Source: Betaproteobacteria bacterium
GTDB taxonomy: Bacteria; Pseudomonadota; Gammaproteobacteria; Burkholderiales; SG8-39
Direction: 5' to 3'
NCBI GenBank assembly: GCA_005881355.1
Contig: VBDM01000089.1
Span: 1 to 15,677 of the forward strand
DNA length: 15,677 bases
Both the position numbers and the translations under genes were made by a program. Below the pieces are notes generated by a model that saw nothing but the letters and a program-made list of their open reading frames with translations, searched no databases and was not told the origin of the DNA. Shown here one piece after another: positions 5,816 through 13,132 of the stretch (within the stretch, counting starts at the first letter, position 1; each line of letters starts with the position of its first letter).

Positions 5816-6586
5816 TCACGCCGGCCCCACGACCTGGACCGCTTTCTTTTCGCCCGCCGTCCCGAGGTGAATCTGGCCCACCGGGTCCCCGATATCGAGC
5901 CGCAAGAGGAGGGGATCGTCGAGTCTGCGGTCCAGGACGATGACGTCGCCCGCCGCGAGCTGAGACAGCTCGCCGAGCTCGACCTCGGCCTCCCCGACCA
6001 CGGCCTCCACGATCACCGCGCAGGGCTCGATGGCTCGCCACGCGGCGACGAGCGGCTCGCGCGCTGCGCCTTGTGTTTTTCGAAGCGAAGCGGCTACCAG
6101 CTCCGGCGAAAGCGCAAGAATGAGCGGAAGGCCGGGCGACAGCTCGCAGCGGTAGATCGCCGCGCCTGCCCCGGGCCTCGCCCAGGTTTCGGGCGGCGCC
6201 TCTTCGCCCCACTGCGGCTTTGCCGGCGCCGTCCCGGAGCAATAACGGAAGATCCCCACGGCGAGCCCTTTGAGCACCGCTTCGCCCACCTGAGCTGCGA
6301 GCTCCGGCACCCCCGCAGCCGCGGCTGCGTTGGGCGTTTGCGCGGTCAAAAGCGCGCCTACCTCGGCGATCCAGCCGCTCGAGCAGCCCAGCAACACGCG
6401 GCGTCGCTCGCCCGCGTCGGCGGCGAGCCAGCGCTCGGCCTGCGGCTGCGAAACCGGCTCCCGCCGGAATTCGGGAGTGTTCCCGGGAAGCCAGTCTTCG
6501 CGCCACGCCGCAAGCGCCGCATCGATTCGCTCCAGCAGAAAGCGTTGATCGCTCGCCCCGAGCACGAGGTACGGTCGTACTTCCAC
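5816..6586 (-). CDS. fliM: Short FliM-like C-ring protein (SpoA domain)
   Basis: The last 70 or so residues of this 256-residue protein form a SpoA domain (from ECAVIVEAVVG-like EPCAVIVEAVVGEAEVELGE to DPVGQIHLGTAGEKKAVQVV), alignable by eye with the FliN product next door. Position between flgE and fliN supports FliM. However FliM is usually about 330 residues and starts with an EIDALL-type motif that binds phospho-CheY. This protein begins VRPYLVLGASDQRFLLERID and has no such motif, and I cannot trace the usual middle CheC-like domain with confidence. It could equally be described as SctQ-like, as in non-flagellar type III systems. The GTG start at 6586 is well supported by GGGGAGG 3-4 bases upstream. 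The gene lies 10 bases after flgE. Confidence 0.75.
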   Translation of the reverse strand: MEVRPYLVLGASDQRFLLERIDAALAAWREDWLPGNTPEFRREPVSQPQAERWLAADAGERRRVLLGCSSGWIAEVGALLTAQTPNAAAAAGVPELAAQVGEAVLKGLAVGIFRYCSGTAPAKPQWGEEAPPETWARPGAGAAIYRCELSPGLPLILALSPELVAASLRKTQGAAREPLVAAWRAIEPCAVIVEAVVGEAEVELGELSQLAAGDVIVLDRRLDDPLLLRLDIGDPVGQIHLGTAGEKKAVQVVGPA

Positions 6587-6596
6587 GATCCTCCCC

Positions 6597-7838
6597 TTAG
6601 CGTTTCTGGCCGATGTCGAGCAGCTGTTGGATCATCTCGTTGGCCACCGAGACCACCTGGGAACTCGCCTGATAGCCGCGCTGCAGGATGATCAGATCAG
6701 TGAACTGACCGGTCAGCTCGACATTCGACAGCTCCACGCGCCCGGCGACAATGCGCCCCATTACGCCCTGGCTCGCCGTGCCGATGGTCGGGACCTGGCC
6801 GGTATCGTTGACGAACAGGCTGTTGGCCGTGAGGCGCAACGACTGGAGATCGTCGAACCAGGCGAGCGCGAGGGACGGACCCGAGACGGTCTTGCCGTTC
6901 GAATAGGTGAGCTGCAGCGCTCCGTTCTCGTCGAACGTCGCCTTCGTAAGGGAGCCCGCCGCCACGCCGTTCTGGCTTTGCACTTGCAGCTGGCTTTGCG
7001 CCGGACCCGATAAGTTCGTGACGCCGGAGAAGCTTCCAGGATCGCCGATGCCGAGCGTGATCGTGGTCGCAGGCAGCGACCCCGGCGCGAAATCGAAGCT
7101 CACCGTGTTGGCTCCGGTAGCGGGCGAACCGTTTGCCTGGAAGCGAATTTCGCCGCCCGTGAGGACCTGTTGATTGTTTTCGTCCTTCCCATCGATGTGC
7201 CAGTGCGTGGAGTCGGCCGGATCGACGGTAAAGTGGAACGACAGCGTGTGCGAGCGCCCGGCCTGGTCGATCACCGTGACGCCGGTGAGGTCAGTCGTGG
7301 TGCTCCCGGCGGATAGATTGCCGGTGATGTGGATCTCGGTGGTGGCCTGCGGCGGATGCAAGCTGTTGATCGACATCTCCTGCATGCTGCCGTTCTGGAA
7401 CACCATGGCGTGGCCGCCGCTCACCTTATCCATGAGCACTCCATCCTGGCCGAAATCCAGCTGCCCGGCGCGGGTATAAACCTGCTCCGTGCCGCTCCCG
7501 CCCGTGGTGCCGTACAGGGACTGCTGTTGGACGTCACGTTTCAGGATGAGGAACCCGTTGCCGTCGATCGCGACGTCGAGCGGGTTGCCGGTGTCGCGCA
7601 GCTCGCCCTCGCGGAAGCTGGTGCGCGTTCCCTTCGTGTCCAGGCCGTACCCCACCTGCGAGCGCAACCCGTCCGGCGTCCCGCCCTCTACGGAATAGCG
7701 ATAGAACAGGTCGCGGAAAGCGAGCTCCGAGCCCTTGTAGCCGGGCGTGTTGAGATTGGCAATGTTGTTGCTGATGACGTCCAAGCCCTTCGAGAAACCG
7801 AGCATCCCCGACAAGGCTGAATAGATGGTCGAAAGCAT
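6597..7838 (-). CDS. flgE: Flagellar hook protein FlgE
   Basis: A 413-residue axial protein. The N-terminus (LSTIYSALSGMLGFSKGLDV then ISNNIANLNTPGYKG) is the rod/hook signature, and residues around 88-98 give DVAIDGNGFLIL, the usual FlgE/F/G motif. The C-terminus (NVELTGQFTDLIILQRGYQA, then SSQVVSVANEMIQQLLDI) is the conserved coiled-coil D0 region. The middle, about residues 150-330, is Ser/Thr/Gly-rich and forms the exposed hook domains. It is exported by the type III apparatus and polymerises into the hook under the FlgD cap. GGAG precedes the ATG by 7 bases. FlgE length is normal, so a full hook appears to be intended, despite the reduced switch genes. Confidence 0.96.
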   Translation of the reverse strand: MLSTIYSALSGMLGFSKGLDVISNNIANLNTPGYKGSELAFRDLFYRYSVEGGTPDGLRSQVGYGLDTKGTRTSFREGELRDTGNPLDVAIDGNGFLILKRDVQQQSLYGTTGGSGTEQVYTRAGQLDFGQDGVLMDKVSGGHAMVFQNGSMQEMSINSLHPPQATTEIHITGNLSAGSTTTDLTGVTVIDQAGRSHTLSFHFTVDPADSTHWHIDGKDENNQQVLTGGEIRFQANGSPATGANTVSFDFAPGSLPATTITLGIGDPGSFSGVTNLSGPAQSQLQVQSQNGVAAGSLTKATFDENGALQLTYSNGKTVSGPSLALAWFDDLQSLRLTANSLFVNDTGQVPTIGTASQGVMGRIVAGRVELSNVELTGQFTDLIILQRGYQASSQVVSVANEMIQQLLDIGQKR

Positions 7839-7853
7839 GTGCAGTCTCCGTCC

Positions 7854-8288
7854 TCAGTTGGTGGTCGGTGACGTCGGGGTGCTGTTGACCAGCGACACCT
7901 GGGAGAGCCCGACATCGGTGAGAAATTGACCGCCGGCCGTCTTGATCGTGAGAAGCGGATTGCCGTTCTGGAAGCGGATCGCGGTTACGGTGCCCACCTG
8001 GCTGCCGCCGTTGGTCCCGACCTCGACGGTCCGATTCATCAGCGATAGGGACTGACTCGCGGACTGGATCGTCAGAAGCCCCTGGATTTCCTCTCCCTGC
8101 TGCCGCGTGAGCTCGAGCGCCGAGAACTGCGCGAGCTGGGCGACGAACTGCTGGTTGTCGATCGGCTTGAGCGGGTCCTGGAACCTCAACTGCGTGAGCA
8201 GGATCTTGAGAAAGTCCTCCTGACTCACCGCCGCGTTCGCCGGCGCTCCTGCGGCGAGCGGCGCTGCTCCGATGCTCTCTATTGCCAT
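7854..8288 (-). CDS. flgD: Hook-cap protein FlgD, short form
   Basis: FlgD caps the growing hook and guides FlgE assembly. The N-terminal conserved segment is clear: SQEDFLKILLTQLRFQDPLK, then NQQFVAQLAQFSALE (about residues 22-60). The end, GTVTAIRFQNGNPLLTI and GQFLTDVGLSQVSLV, fits part of the Tudor-like domain. At 144 residues it is much shorter than the roughly 230 of enterobacterial FlgD and lacks the Ig-like insertion; short forms exist in other phyla. ATG 8288 is supported by AAGGAG 6 bases upstream and overlaps the fliJ end by 10 bases. A longer open frame upstream of it is only the shadow of fliJ. No fliK lies beside it. Confidence 0.93.
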   Translation of the reverse strand: MAIESIGAAPLAAGAPANAAVSQEDFLKILLTQLRFQDPLKPIDNQQFVAQLAQFSALELTRQQGEEIQGLLTIQSASQSLSLMNRTVEVGTNGGSQVGTVTAIRFQNGNPLLTIKTAGGQFLTDVGLSQVSLVNSTPTSPTTN

Positions 8289-8794
8289 GGTGATCTCCTT
8301 TGTGTCTGTCGCCCTTCGGTCGCATATCCTCGGCCGCGGAAGCCAACCCCCGCGGTGAGCCAAAGCTCGTCCTGCTTCTGCTGCTCGAGCTGCTGCAGCT
8401 CCCGCTTGTGCTCGCGTTGCTTGCTCTGCCGATGCCGCTCCAACCCGCGCACCGCCTGCAGCGACCGCAGCAGGCCGCGCCGGGTTTGCTCGTGCATCTC
8501 TTCGGCCTTGGAAGCCTGGCGCGCCTTCTCCCGCAGCACCTCGCGGGCGTGCGCGAGATACAGCGACAGCGATTCGTGGTGCCGGGGATCGATCGAGACC
8601 CCTGCTTTCAGCGCCTCGCGCAGCGCATTCTCGACGCTGGATACGGCCCACGCCGCGGACCGCGCTCCTTCGCTATGCACGCTCAGCACCCGGCGGGCCT
8701 CGCGCTCCTGCGCCGCGGAAGCGTCCTTCTCCCAGCGCCGCTGCTTCAGCAGCGGCTCGAGCGGATATCGGAAGCTGAGCGCGGTGCGCGGCAT
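8279..8794 (-). CDS. fliJ: Flagellar export protein FliJ
   Basis: A 171-residue, highly charged protein predicted to be mostly a long antiparallel coiled coil (about residues 15-145), starting FRYPLEPLLKQRRWEKDASA, as FliJ proteins do. FliJ is the central stalk of the export ATPase and a general chaperone-recycling factor. Sequence similarity in this family is weak, so the call rests on the coiled coil, the N-terminal pattern and its place directly after fliI (ATGA overlap at 8791-8796). The C-terminal 25 residues are glycine- and arginine-rich. It overlaps flgD by 10 bases. Confidence 0.88.
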   Translation of the reverse strand: MPRTALSFRYPLEPLLKQRRWEKDASAAQEREARRVLSVHSEGARSAAWAVSSVENALREALKAGVSIDPRHHESLSLYLAHAREVLREKARQASKAEEMHEQTRRGLLRSLQAVRGLERHRQSKQREHKRELQQLEQQKQDELWLTAGVGFRGRGYATEGRQTQRRSPWQ

Positions 8795-10110
8795 CAGCGT
8801 GGACCTTTCGCGCCGCCGAGGATCGCCCGAAGCTGCCGGAGCGCGTCCGAGCGCGCCGTGCGCGTGCCCGCATCCTGGGCGAGAAATTCCTCGAGCGCCG
8901 GGAGCAGCTTGAGCGCCGTGTCCAGCTCCGGGTTCGAGCCGGGCCGGTACGCGCCTACCTCGATCAGCTCGCGCGAAGCGGCATGAACGCTCAGCAGCTT
9001 CAAGATCTTTCTGACGAGCGAGCGCTCCTCCTCGCTCGCGAGGTCCATGAGCAGCCGGCTTACGCTGTTGAAAAGATCGATCGCCGGGTGGCGGCCGCGG
9101 TTGGCGAGCTCCCGGTCGAGCGCGATGTGTCCGTCCACGATGGCGCGCACCGAGTCCGAAATCGGATCGTCCAGGTCGTCCGCCTCGACCAGCACGGTGT
9201 AGAAGGCGGTGATCGATCCGCCCTCGGTCACGCCGCCCCGCTCGAGCAAGCGTGGCAGCGAGGCGAACACCATGGGCGTGTAGCCGCGGGCGGTAGGCGG
9301 CTCGCCGATCGCCAGGCCGATTTCCCGCTGCGCCGCGGCGAAACGCGTGACCGAATCCATCGTCAGCACCACGTGCCGCCCGCGGGTGCGGAAGTATTCC
9401 GCGGTCGCGTGCGCGGCGAAGGCGGCCCGTCTGCGCACCAGGGCCGGCTGATCGGAGGTCGCCACCACGACGACCGAGCGCTTCAGGCCCTCGGGGCCGA
9501 GGCTGTCCTCGATGAAATGCCGCACTTCGCGGCCGCGCTCGCCGACCAGCGCGATGACGTTCACGTCCGCATTCATGTTCCGCGCGATCATTCCCAGCAG
9601 CGTGCTCTTGCCGACGCCGCTGCCCGAAATCACCGCGATGCGCTGCCCCCGTCCGATCGTGAGCATCGTGTCGATCACCCTGACCCCCGTCTCGAGCACC
9701 GTGTCGATGCGCGTCCGCGCAAGCGGATTGATCGGGTTTGGATAGAGCGGCTGTTCCGCCGAGAGCCGAAGCGGCGGGCCGCTGTCGAGCGGAGCGCCGA
9801 AGGCGTCCACGATCCGCCCGAGCAGAGCGTCTCCGACCTGCGCCCGCGCCGATTCACCCGTGCCGACCACCTCGGCGCCGTAGGTGATTCCTCGCAGATC
9901 CTCGTAGGGCATGAGCAGGACCCTGCCGTTGCGGATGCCGATCACCTCGGCGGACACGGTGCGCGCGGGCTCGCTCGAATGCACCTCGCAAAGCTCGCCG
10001 ACAAAGACATCCGGCCCGACCGACTCGACGATCAGGCCGTGATACTCCGAGACGTGGCCGACCCGTCTGGTCAGGTCGGCGCGGCGCACGGCTTGGAGAT
10101 AGCGGTTCAC
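8794..10110 (-). CDS. fliI: Flagellar export ATPase FliI
   Basis: A 438-residue F1-beta-like ATPase that energises export at the base of the flagellum. The P-loop is SGSGVGKST (about 162-170), the catalytic glutamate lies in GERGRE (about 190-195), and Walker B is VVLTMD (about 247-252). The family stretches GRIVDAFGAPLD, RTRGRHVVLTMDSVTRFA and GSITAFYTVLVEADDLDDPI are intact, so it should be active. The GTG at 10110 overlaps the fliH stop as GTGA and gives the normal FliI length; the frame stays open much further upstream, but that is a shadow of fliH. It ends in an ATGA overlap with fliJ. Confidence 0.96.
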   Translation of the reverse strand: MNRYLQAVRRADLTRRVGHVSEYHGLIVESVGPDVFVGELCEVHSSEPARTVSAEVIGIRNGRVLLMPYEDLRGITYGAEVVGTGESARAQVGDALLGRIVDAFGAPLDSGPPLRLSAEQPLYPNPINPLARTRIDTVLETGVRVIDTMLTIGRGQRIAVISGSGVGKSTLLGMIARNMNADVNVIALVGERGREVRHFIEDSLGPEGLKRSVVVVATSDQPALVRRRAAFAAHATAEYFRTRGRHVVLTMDSVTRFAAAQREIGLAIGEPPTARGYTPMVFASLPRLLERGGVTEGGSITAFYTVLVEADDLDDPISDSVRAIVDGHIALDRELANRGRHPAIDLFNSVSRLLMDLASEEERSLVRKILKLLSVHAASRELIEVGAYRPGSNPELDTALKLLPALEEFLAQDAGTRTARSDALRQLRAILGGAKGPR

Positions 10111-10844
10111 AGGGTGCCGTCTTCGTTGATCTGCCGGGACTTGGCTTCGAGCAGAGTCCGGCGAAGGTTGGCGAGCTGAACTTCGAGGCGACCGTCGAGA
10201 TTTCCCGACGGGGTTTCGAGCAGGCAGCCGCCCAGCTCGACCCGGTCGTCGGCCGCAATCTCCACCTGGCCCGCCTCGAGCCCCTCCAAGATCTTGTTCC
10301 GATGCTGCCGGATCACGTCGAAATCGGCGGGACTTACCCGAACGATCAACCGGCTTCGGTCTCGCGCCCGCCGTACCGACTCGCGCACCGCGGCGATGAC
10401 GCCCTCGCGGTCCCCCAGGGCCTGGCCGAGCACTTTGCACACGCCTTCGAAGACGATCTCCGCCCCGACATCGGCCAGATCCTCGATGTCTTGTTCGAGA
10501 CGGGTCCGAGCCGAACGAGCCACGGTCGCGAGTGCCTGCAATTGCGACGCCTGCTCGGACTGGGCTTTCGCGAAACCTGCTTCCCGCCCCTCCCGTAACC
10601 CCGTCTCGTGTGCCTCGCCCCGCTCGGCGTCGAGCTCGGCGGCGAAGCGCTGCTTGTATTCCTCGTAGGAGATCTCCACGACCGGCGGCTGCGCGGCCGG
10701 CGCGGGCAAAGGTGCGAGGTGCTCCACGCCACGCGGCGCGAGGGCCGCAGAAAACGCCCCTGCAACACCGGATCGGCCCGCCCCGTTCCGGGGCAGCATC
10801 ACCGGCTCCTTCAAAAGCCTGACTGAACGAATCACTGCCGCCAT
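10107..10844 (-). CDS. fliH: Export ATPase regulator FliH
   Basis: The 245-residue product has a variable N-terminus, a charged helical middle (SYEEYKQRFAAELDAERGEA, then GLREGREAGFAKAQSEQASQ) and a C-terminal domain with FEGVCKVLGQALGDREGVIA and VELGGCLLETPSGNLDGRLE. The GGCLLET-style segment near the end is typical of FliH, YscL and related stator-like proteins. FliH forms a 2:1 complex with FliI and docks it to FliN. ATG 10844 has AAGGGAG about 7 bases upstream. It overlaps the preceding small ORF by 13 bases and fliI by 4. Confidence 0.92.
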   Translation of the reverse strand: MAAVIRSVRLLKEPVMLPRNGAGRSGVAGAFSAALAPRGVEHLAPLPAPAAQPPVVEISYEEYKQRFAAELDAERGEAHETGLREGREAGFAKAQSEQASQLQALATVARSARTRLEQDIEDLADVGAEIVFEGVCKVLGQALGDREGVIAAVRESVRRARDRSRLIVRVSPADFDVIRQHRNKILEGLEAGQVEIAADDRVELGGCLLETPSGNLDGRLEVQLANLRRTLLEAKSRQINEDGTL

Positions 10845-11146
10845 GCCTCGCTCCCTTCGTCTCGCGTCGTTTCAGGGCGGGCCATGATGCCGGTCAGCAC
10901 CTCGTCGAACGCGGACCGCGGCTCGGGCGCCGGCGTCGAGCGACGCAACTTCATCGCGAGCGCCGCGACCGCTTCATCGCACATCCGCGGCTTCGCGATA
11001 TCGCGAACGCTTCGCGCGATATCGCGAAGCCTCTCCACGCGCGCCGGCTCGAACTCGTTCAGGTAATCCCTGTCCCAGGGCCAGCGGCGTTTGGCGAGGA
11101 TGAGCGCTACGAGCCAGTCCGGTTCATCTCCCAGCGCTCCCGCCAC
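10832..11146 (-). CDS. Unknown small ORF in fliG position, likely 3' half of a split gene
   Basis: The open frame gives 104 residues from a GTG at 11146 that has no good ribosome binding site. Upstream of this GTG the frame keeps reading protein-like residues (ESAVAAASAAEVAGALGDE), which suggests that the true N-terminus lies in the other small ORF and the two were once one gene. Visible features are DEPDWLVALILAKRRWPWDR (residues about 7-26), a helical stretch around ERLRDIARSVRDIA, and an acidic tail. It has no signal, membrane helix or motif I recognise. FliG is expected between fliF and fliH, but this product shows none of its patterns. SctK of non-flagellar type III systems occupies the matching place between SctJ and SctL, so a SctK-like role is conceivable; this is speculation. 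A perfect 17-bp inverted repeat lies inside the gene. Confidence 0.6.
   Translation of the reverse strand: MAGALGDEPDWLVALILAKRRWPWDRDYLNEFEPARVERLRDIARSVRDIAKPRMCDEAVAALAMKLRRSTPAPEPRSAFDEVLTGIMARPETTRDEGSEAWRQ
10989..11031. repeat. Perfect 17-bp inverted repeat, 9-nt loop, inside a gene
   Basis: Left arm 10989-11005 reads GGCTTCGCGATATCGCG and right arm 11015-11031 is its exact reverse complement; the loop is AACGCTTCG. Each arm also contains a self-palindrome (CGCGATATCGCG). It lies in the coding frame of the 104-residue ORF, where it encodes a near-duplicate RDIARSVRDIAK. In RNA it would form a very stable hairpin between fliF and fliH. Confidence 0.9.
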
Positions 11147-11331
11147 CTCAGCCGCGGATGCCGCTGCGACGGCCGACTCGGGAGGTTCACCTGGGGGCCG
11201 CTCTCGCCACGCTCGATCAACTCGGTGATCCGCAACCGGTCCACCTCCGGAAGTCTCGCGAGAAGCCAGTCCCGGTCGCCTTCCGCGAGCCCGGAAAGCC
11301 TGCGGGCCGCTTGTTCGTATCCGGAGTTCAT
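11107..11331 (-). CDS. Unknown small ORF after fliF, likely 5' half of a split gene
   Basis: ATG at 11331 overlaps the fliF stop as ATGA; 74 residues to the TAG at 11107. The first 46 residues look like a real helical protein (YEQAARRLSGLAEGDRDWLL, then ARLPEVDRLRITELI). After about residue 46 the sequence turns into Arg/Pro/Ser-rich residues typical of a wrong frame (SRPSQRHPRLRWRERW). The switch is at a CCCCC run (minus strand, 11193-11197). One more C there would join this frame to the next ORF, giving a protein of about 166 residues. The DRDWLLARLP patch resembles the DEPDWLVALI patch in the other half. A longer start at 11376 would lie inside fliF and is not favoured. Function unknown. 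Confidence 0.55.
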   Translation of the reverse strand: MNSGYEQAARRLSGLAEGDRDWLLARLPEVDRLRITELIERGESGPQVNLPSRPSQRHPRLRWRERWEMNRTGS

Positions 11332-12839
11332 GTCTTCGCCTCGTCGGCGCGGAGGGGTTTCTCCTTGTGAAGCCATCCGTTGATTTCAGTCAGGAGAGCC
11401 TGACGGCGCGACTCCTTTTCCTTGCCGACCGGATGCGCGCGGCTCCCTTTCCTCAGCATGAACGCGAGCATCGAACCCAGAATGAATCCAAAAACGGCCG
11501 TACCGACAAACGGCGCCCAGGTCTGCCACGTGCCGGCAAAGTCGAAAGGACCGGGTCCGGGCGCCGTGGATGCGCGTTTCGAAACGACATCCGGGCCCGG
11601 CAATCCTTCGGACGACGAAGCCGGAGAACGCGACTCGCTCGACAGGATTTGATCGAGGGTTTGCACGACGATGGCGTCACCGCGTCGTTCGTCGAGACCC
11701 GCCGCCATCGAGACGAGGCTCTCGATTCTCGCAGCGAGATCCTTGCCGACTGCGCGCGGGAGGACAACGCCGACGCTCACGCGCTGGACGCTGCCCGGAG
11801 AAGTGACGACCTGCTCGACACGCCGGCTCACCTCGTAGTTGGTCTCCAGCGTCGAGTTGAACTGCCCGTCTTCCCTCCGCCCGTTGCTCGCTTCGCCGTC
11901 CACGGTGCGCAGCGTCGAAGGCCGAGATTGCCGCTGCACGACCTCGCGCTTATGCACCATGACCCCGGTGGGGTCCCGGCCCGAAGACCCCGCCGGGATC
12001 ACGTCCTGAGTTGTGCGCCGAATCTCGTCGAAATTGAGGGCGACATCGATGCTCACGATCGCCTGCCCGGGACCGAAGGAACGATCGAGCACCTCCGTGA
12101 CCTTGCGGGTCAGGTATTCCTCGACCTCTTTCTTCACCTGCAAGTGTCCCCCGGCCATCGCCCCCGGCACGCCGTCCGACGCGTATGACAAGGTGACGCC
12201 TCGTTGATCGACGACGGTGACCATACCGGGCTCGAGACCCGGCGTGGAGGCGGCCACCAGCCGCTGCACGCCGAGGATCTGGCTCTCGGTGAGGCTGCCG
12301 CCCGGCGCCAATACGACGCTCACCGACGCCTTGGGCCGGCTCTTGTCGCGTTTGAAAATGCTCGACTCGGGCAGCACGAGGTGCACGCGCACGAGCTTCA
12401 CGCCTTCGATTGACATGATGGTGCGCGCGAGCTCTCCCTGGAGCGCACGCTGGTAGTTGATCCGCTGCGTGTACTCCGTCGTCGAGAGATCGTGGTTGTC
12501 GAACAGCTCGAACCCGACGCCTCCGGAAAGCGGCACGCCCCGCCCCATGAGCGAAAGACGCGTCTCATGGACCGTGTCCGCGGGCACGCGGAGGGTCGAG
12601 CCGTCGGCGTCGATCCGATACGGCACCTTGAGTCGTTTCAACTCGGCGACGACGGCCGCCGCATCACGCTGCGCCAGGTCCTTGAACAGGACCTGGTAGT
12701 CGCGTTGCAACGCCCACACCGCGAACACCGCCGCGATCACGAGGACCAGCGCGGCACCCCCGAGCACCGCCGCGCGACCGCGCCGGTCGAGGTCGGTCCA
12801 GAAAGAACGCAGGTTTTCAGTGAACTCGGCCATGGTCAT
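11328..12839 (-). CDS. fliF: MS-ring protein FliF
   Basis: A 503-residue inner-membrane protein, the foundation ring of the basal body. Membrane helix 1 is about residues 22-44 (GGAALVLVIAAVFAVWAL) and helix 2 about 443-462 (VGTAVFGFILGSMLAFML). Between them are the ring-building segments, including LMGRGVPLSGGVGFELFD, TEYTQRINYQRALQGELART and VRVHLVLPESSIFKRD, followed by PKASVSVVL. All are typical of FliF. The cytoplasmic tail of about 41 residues (ALLTEINGWLHKEK) could correspond to the FliG-binding helix, but no fliG follows. Overlaps fliE (ATGA) at its start and the small ORF (ATGA) at its end. Somewhat shorter than the usual 540-570. Confidence 0.96.
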   Translation of the reverse strand: MTMAEFTENLRSFWTDLDRRGRAAVLGGAALVLVIAAVFAVWALQRDYQVLFKDLAQRDAAAVVAELKRLKVPYRIDADGSTLRVPADTVHETRLSLMGRGVPLSGGVGFELFDNHDLSTTEYTQRINYQRALQGELARTIMSIEGVKLVRVHLVLPESSIFKRDKSRPKASVSVVLAPGGSLTESQILGVQRLVAASTPGLEPGMVTVVDQRGVTLSYASDGVPGAMAGGHLQVKKEVEEYLTRKVTEVLDRSFGPGQAIVSIDVALNFDEIRRTTQDVIPAGSSGRDPTGVMVHKREVVQRQSRPSTLRTVDGEASNGRREDGQFNSTLETNYEVSRRVEQVVTSPGSVQRVSVGVVLPRAVGKDLAARIESLVSMAAGLDERRGDAIVVQTLDQILSSESRSPASSSEGLPGPDVVSKRASTAPGPGPFDFAGTWQTWAPFVGTAVFGFILGSMLAFMLRKGSRAHPVGKEKESRRQALLTEINGWLHKEKPLRADEAKT

Positions 12840-13132
12840 ATCTGCATCCGCAAGAGGTCCTGGTACGCCTCGAGGAGCTTGTTGCGCACCTGGAGAACGA
12901 GTTCGAACTGCAATTTGGCGCGTTCGAGTTGAACCATGACCTGGTGGAGATTCACCGGCTCGCCGACCGCCAGGCGCCGCACCGCATCGTCGGCCGCGGT
13001 GATGTCGCTATTGGTCGCGCGTATTTGCTCGTCGAGCCAGGCCGAAAAAGTCTGCGCCGGCGCATTCGCCGGAAGGGACCGCGCATCCTGCGCGGAGGAC
13101 AGCGGCGTCGGATCGATCGCGTAGACGTTCAT
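12836..13132 (-). CDS. fliE: MS-ring to rod junction protein FliE
   Basis: A 98-residue product whose C-terminal half carries the FliE pattern: GEPVNLHQVMVQLERAKLQF then ELVLQVRNKLLEAYQDLLRM. FliE links the MS ring to the proximal rod and is the first axial protein exported. The N-terminal 30 residues are polar. ATG 13132 overlaps the flgC stop (ATGA), and the 3' end overlaps fliF the same way. Length is normal for the family. Confidence 0.94.
   Translation of the reverse strand: MNVYAIDPTPLSSAQDARSLPANAPAQTFSAWLDEQIRATNSDITAADDAVRRLAVGEPVNLHQVMVQLERAKLQFELVLQVRNKLLEAYQDLLRMQI

Noticed and set aside
8289..8651. Longer FlgD start
   Set aside because: The extension is Arg/Ala-rich shadow of fliJ; ATG 8288 has AAGGAG in place.
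8983..10179. 398-codon plus-strand frame
   Set aside because: Antisense to fliI across its P-loop and Walker B codons; composition is typical of a shadow frame.
10111..10440. N-terminal extension of FliI to about 548 residues
   Set aside because: The extra residues lie over fliH in another frame and look random; GTG 10110 gives the normal FliI length and a GTGA overlap.
11332..11376. Upstream start of the small ORF after fliF
   Set aside because: Lies inside the fliF tail; ATG 11331 overlaps the fliF stop in the same ATGA style as the neighbouring genes.
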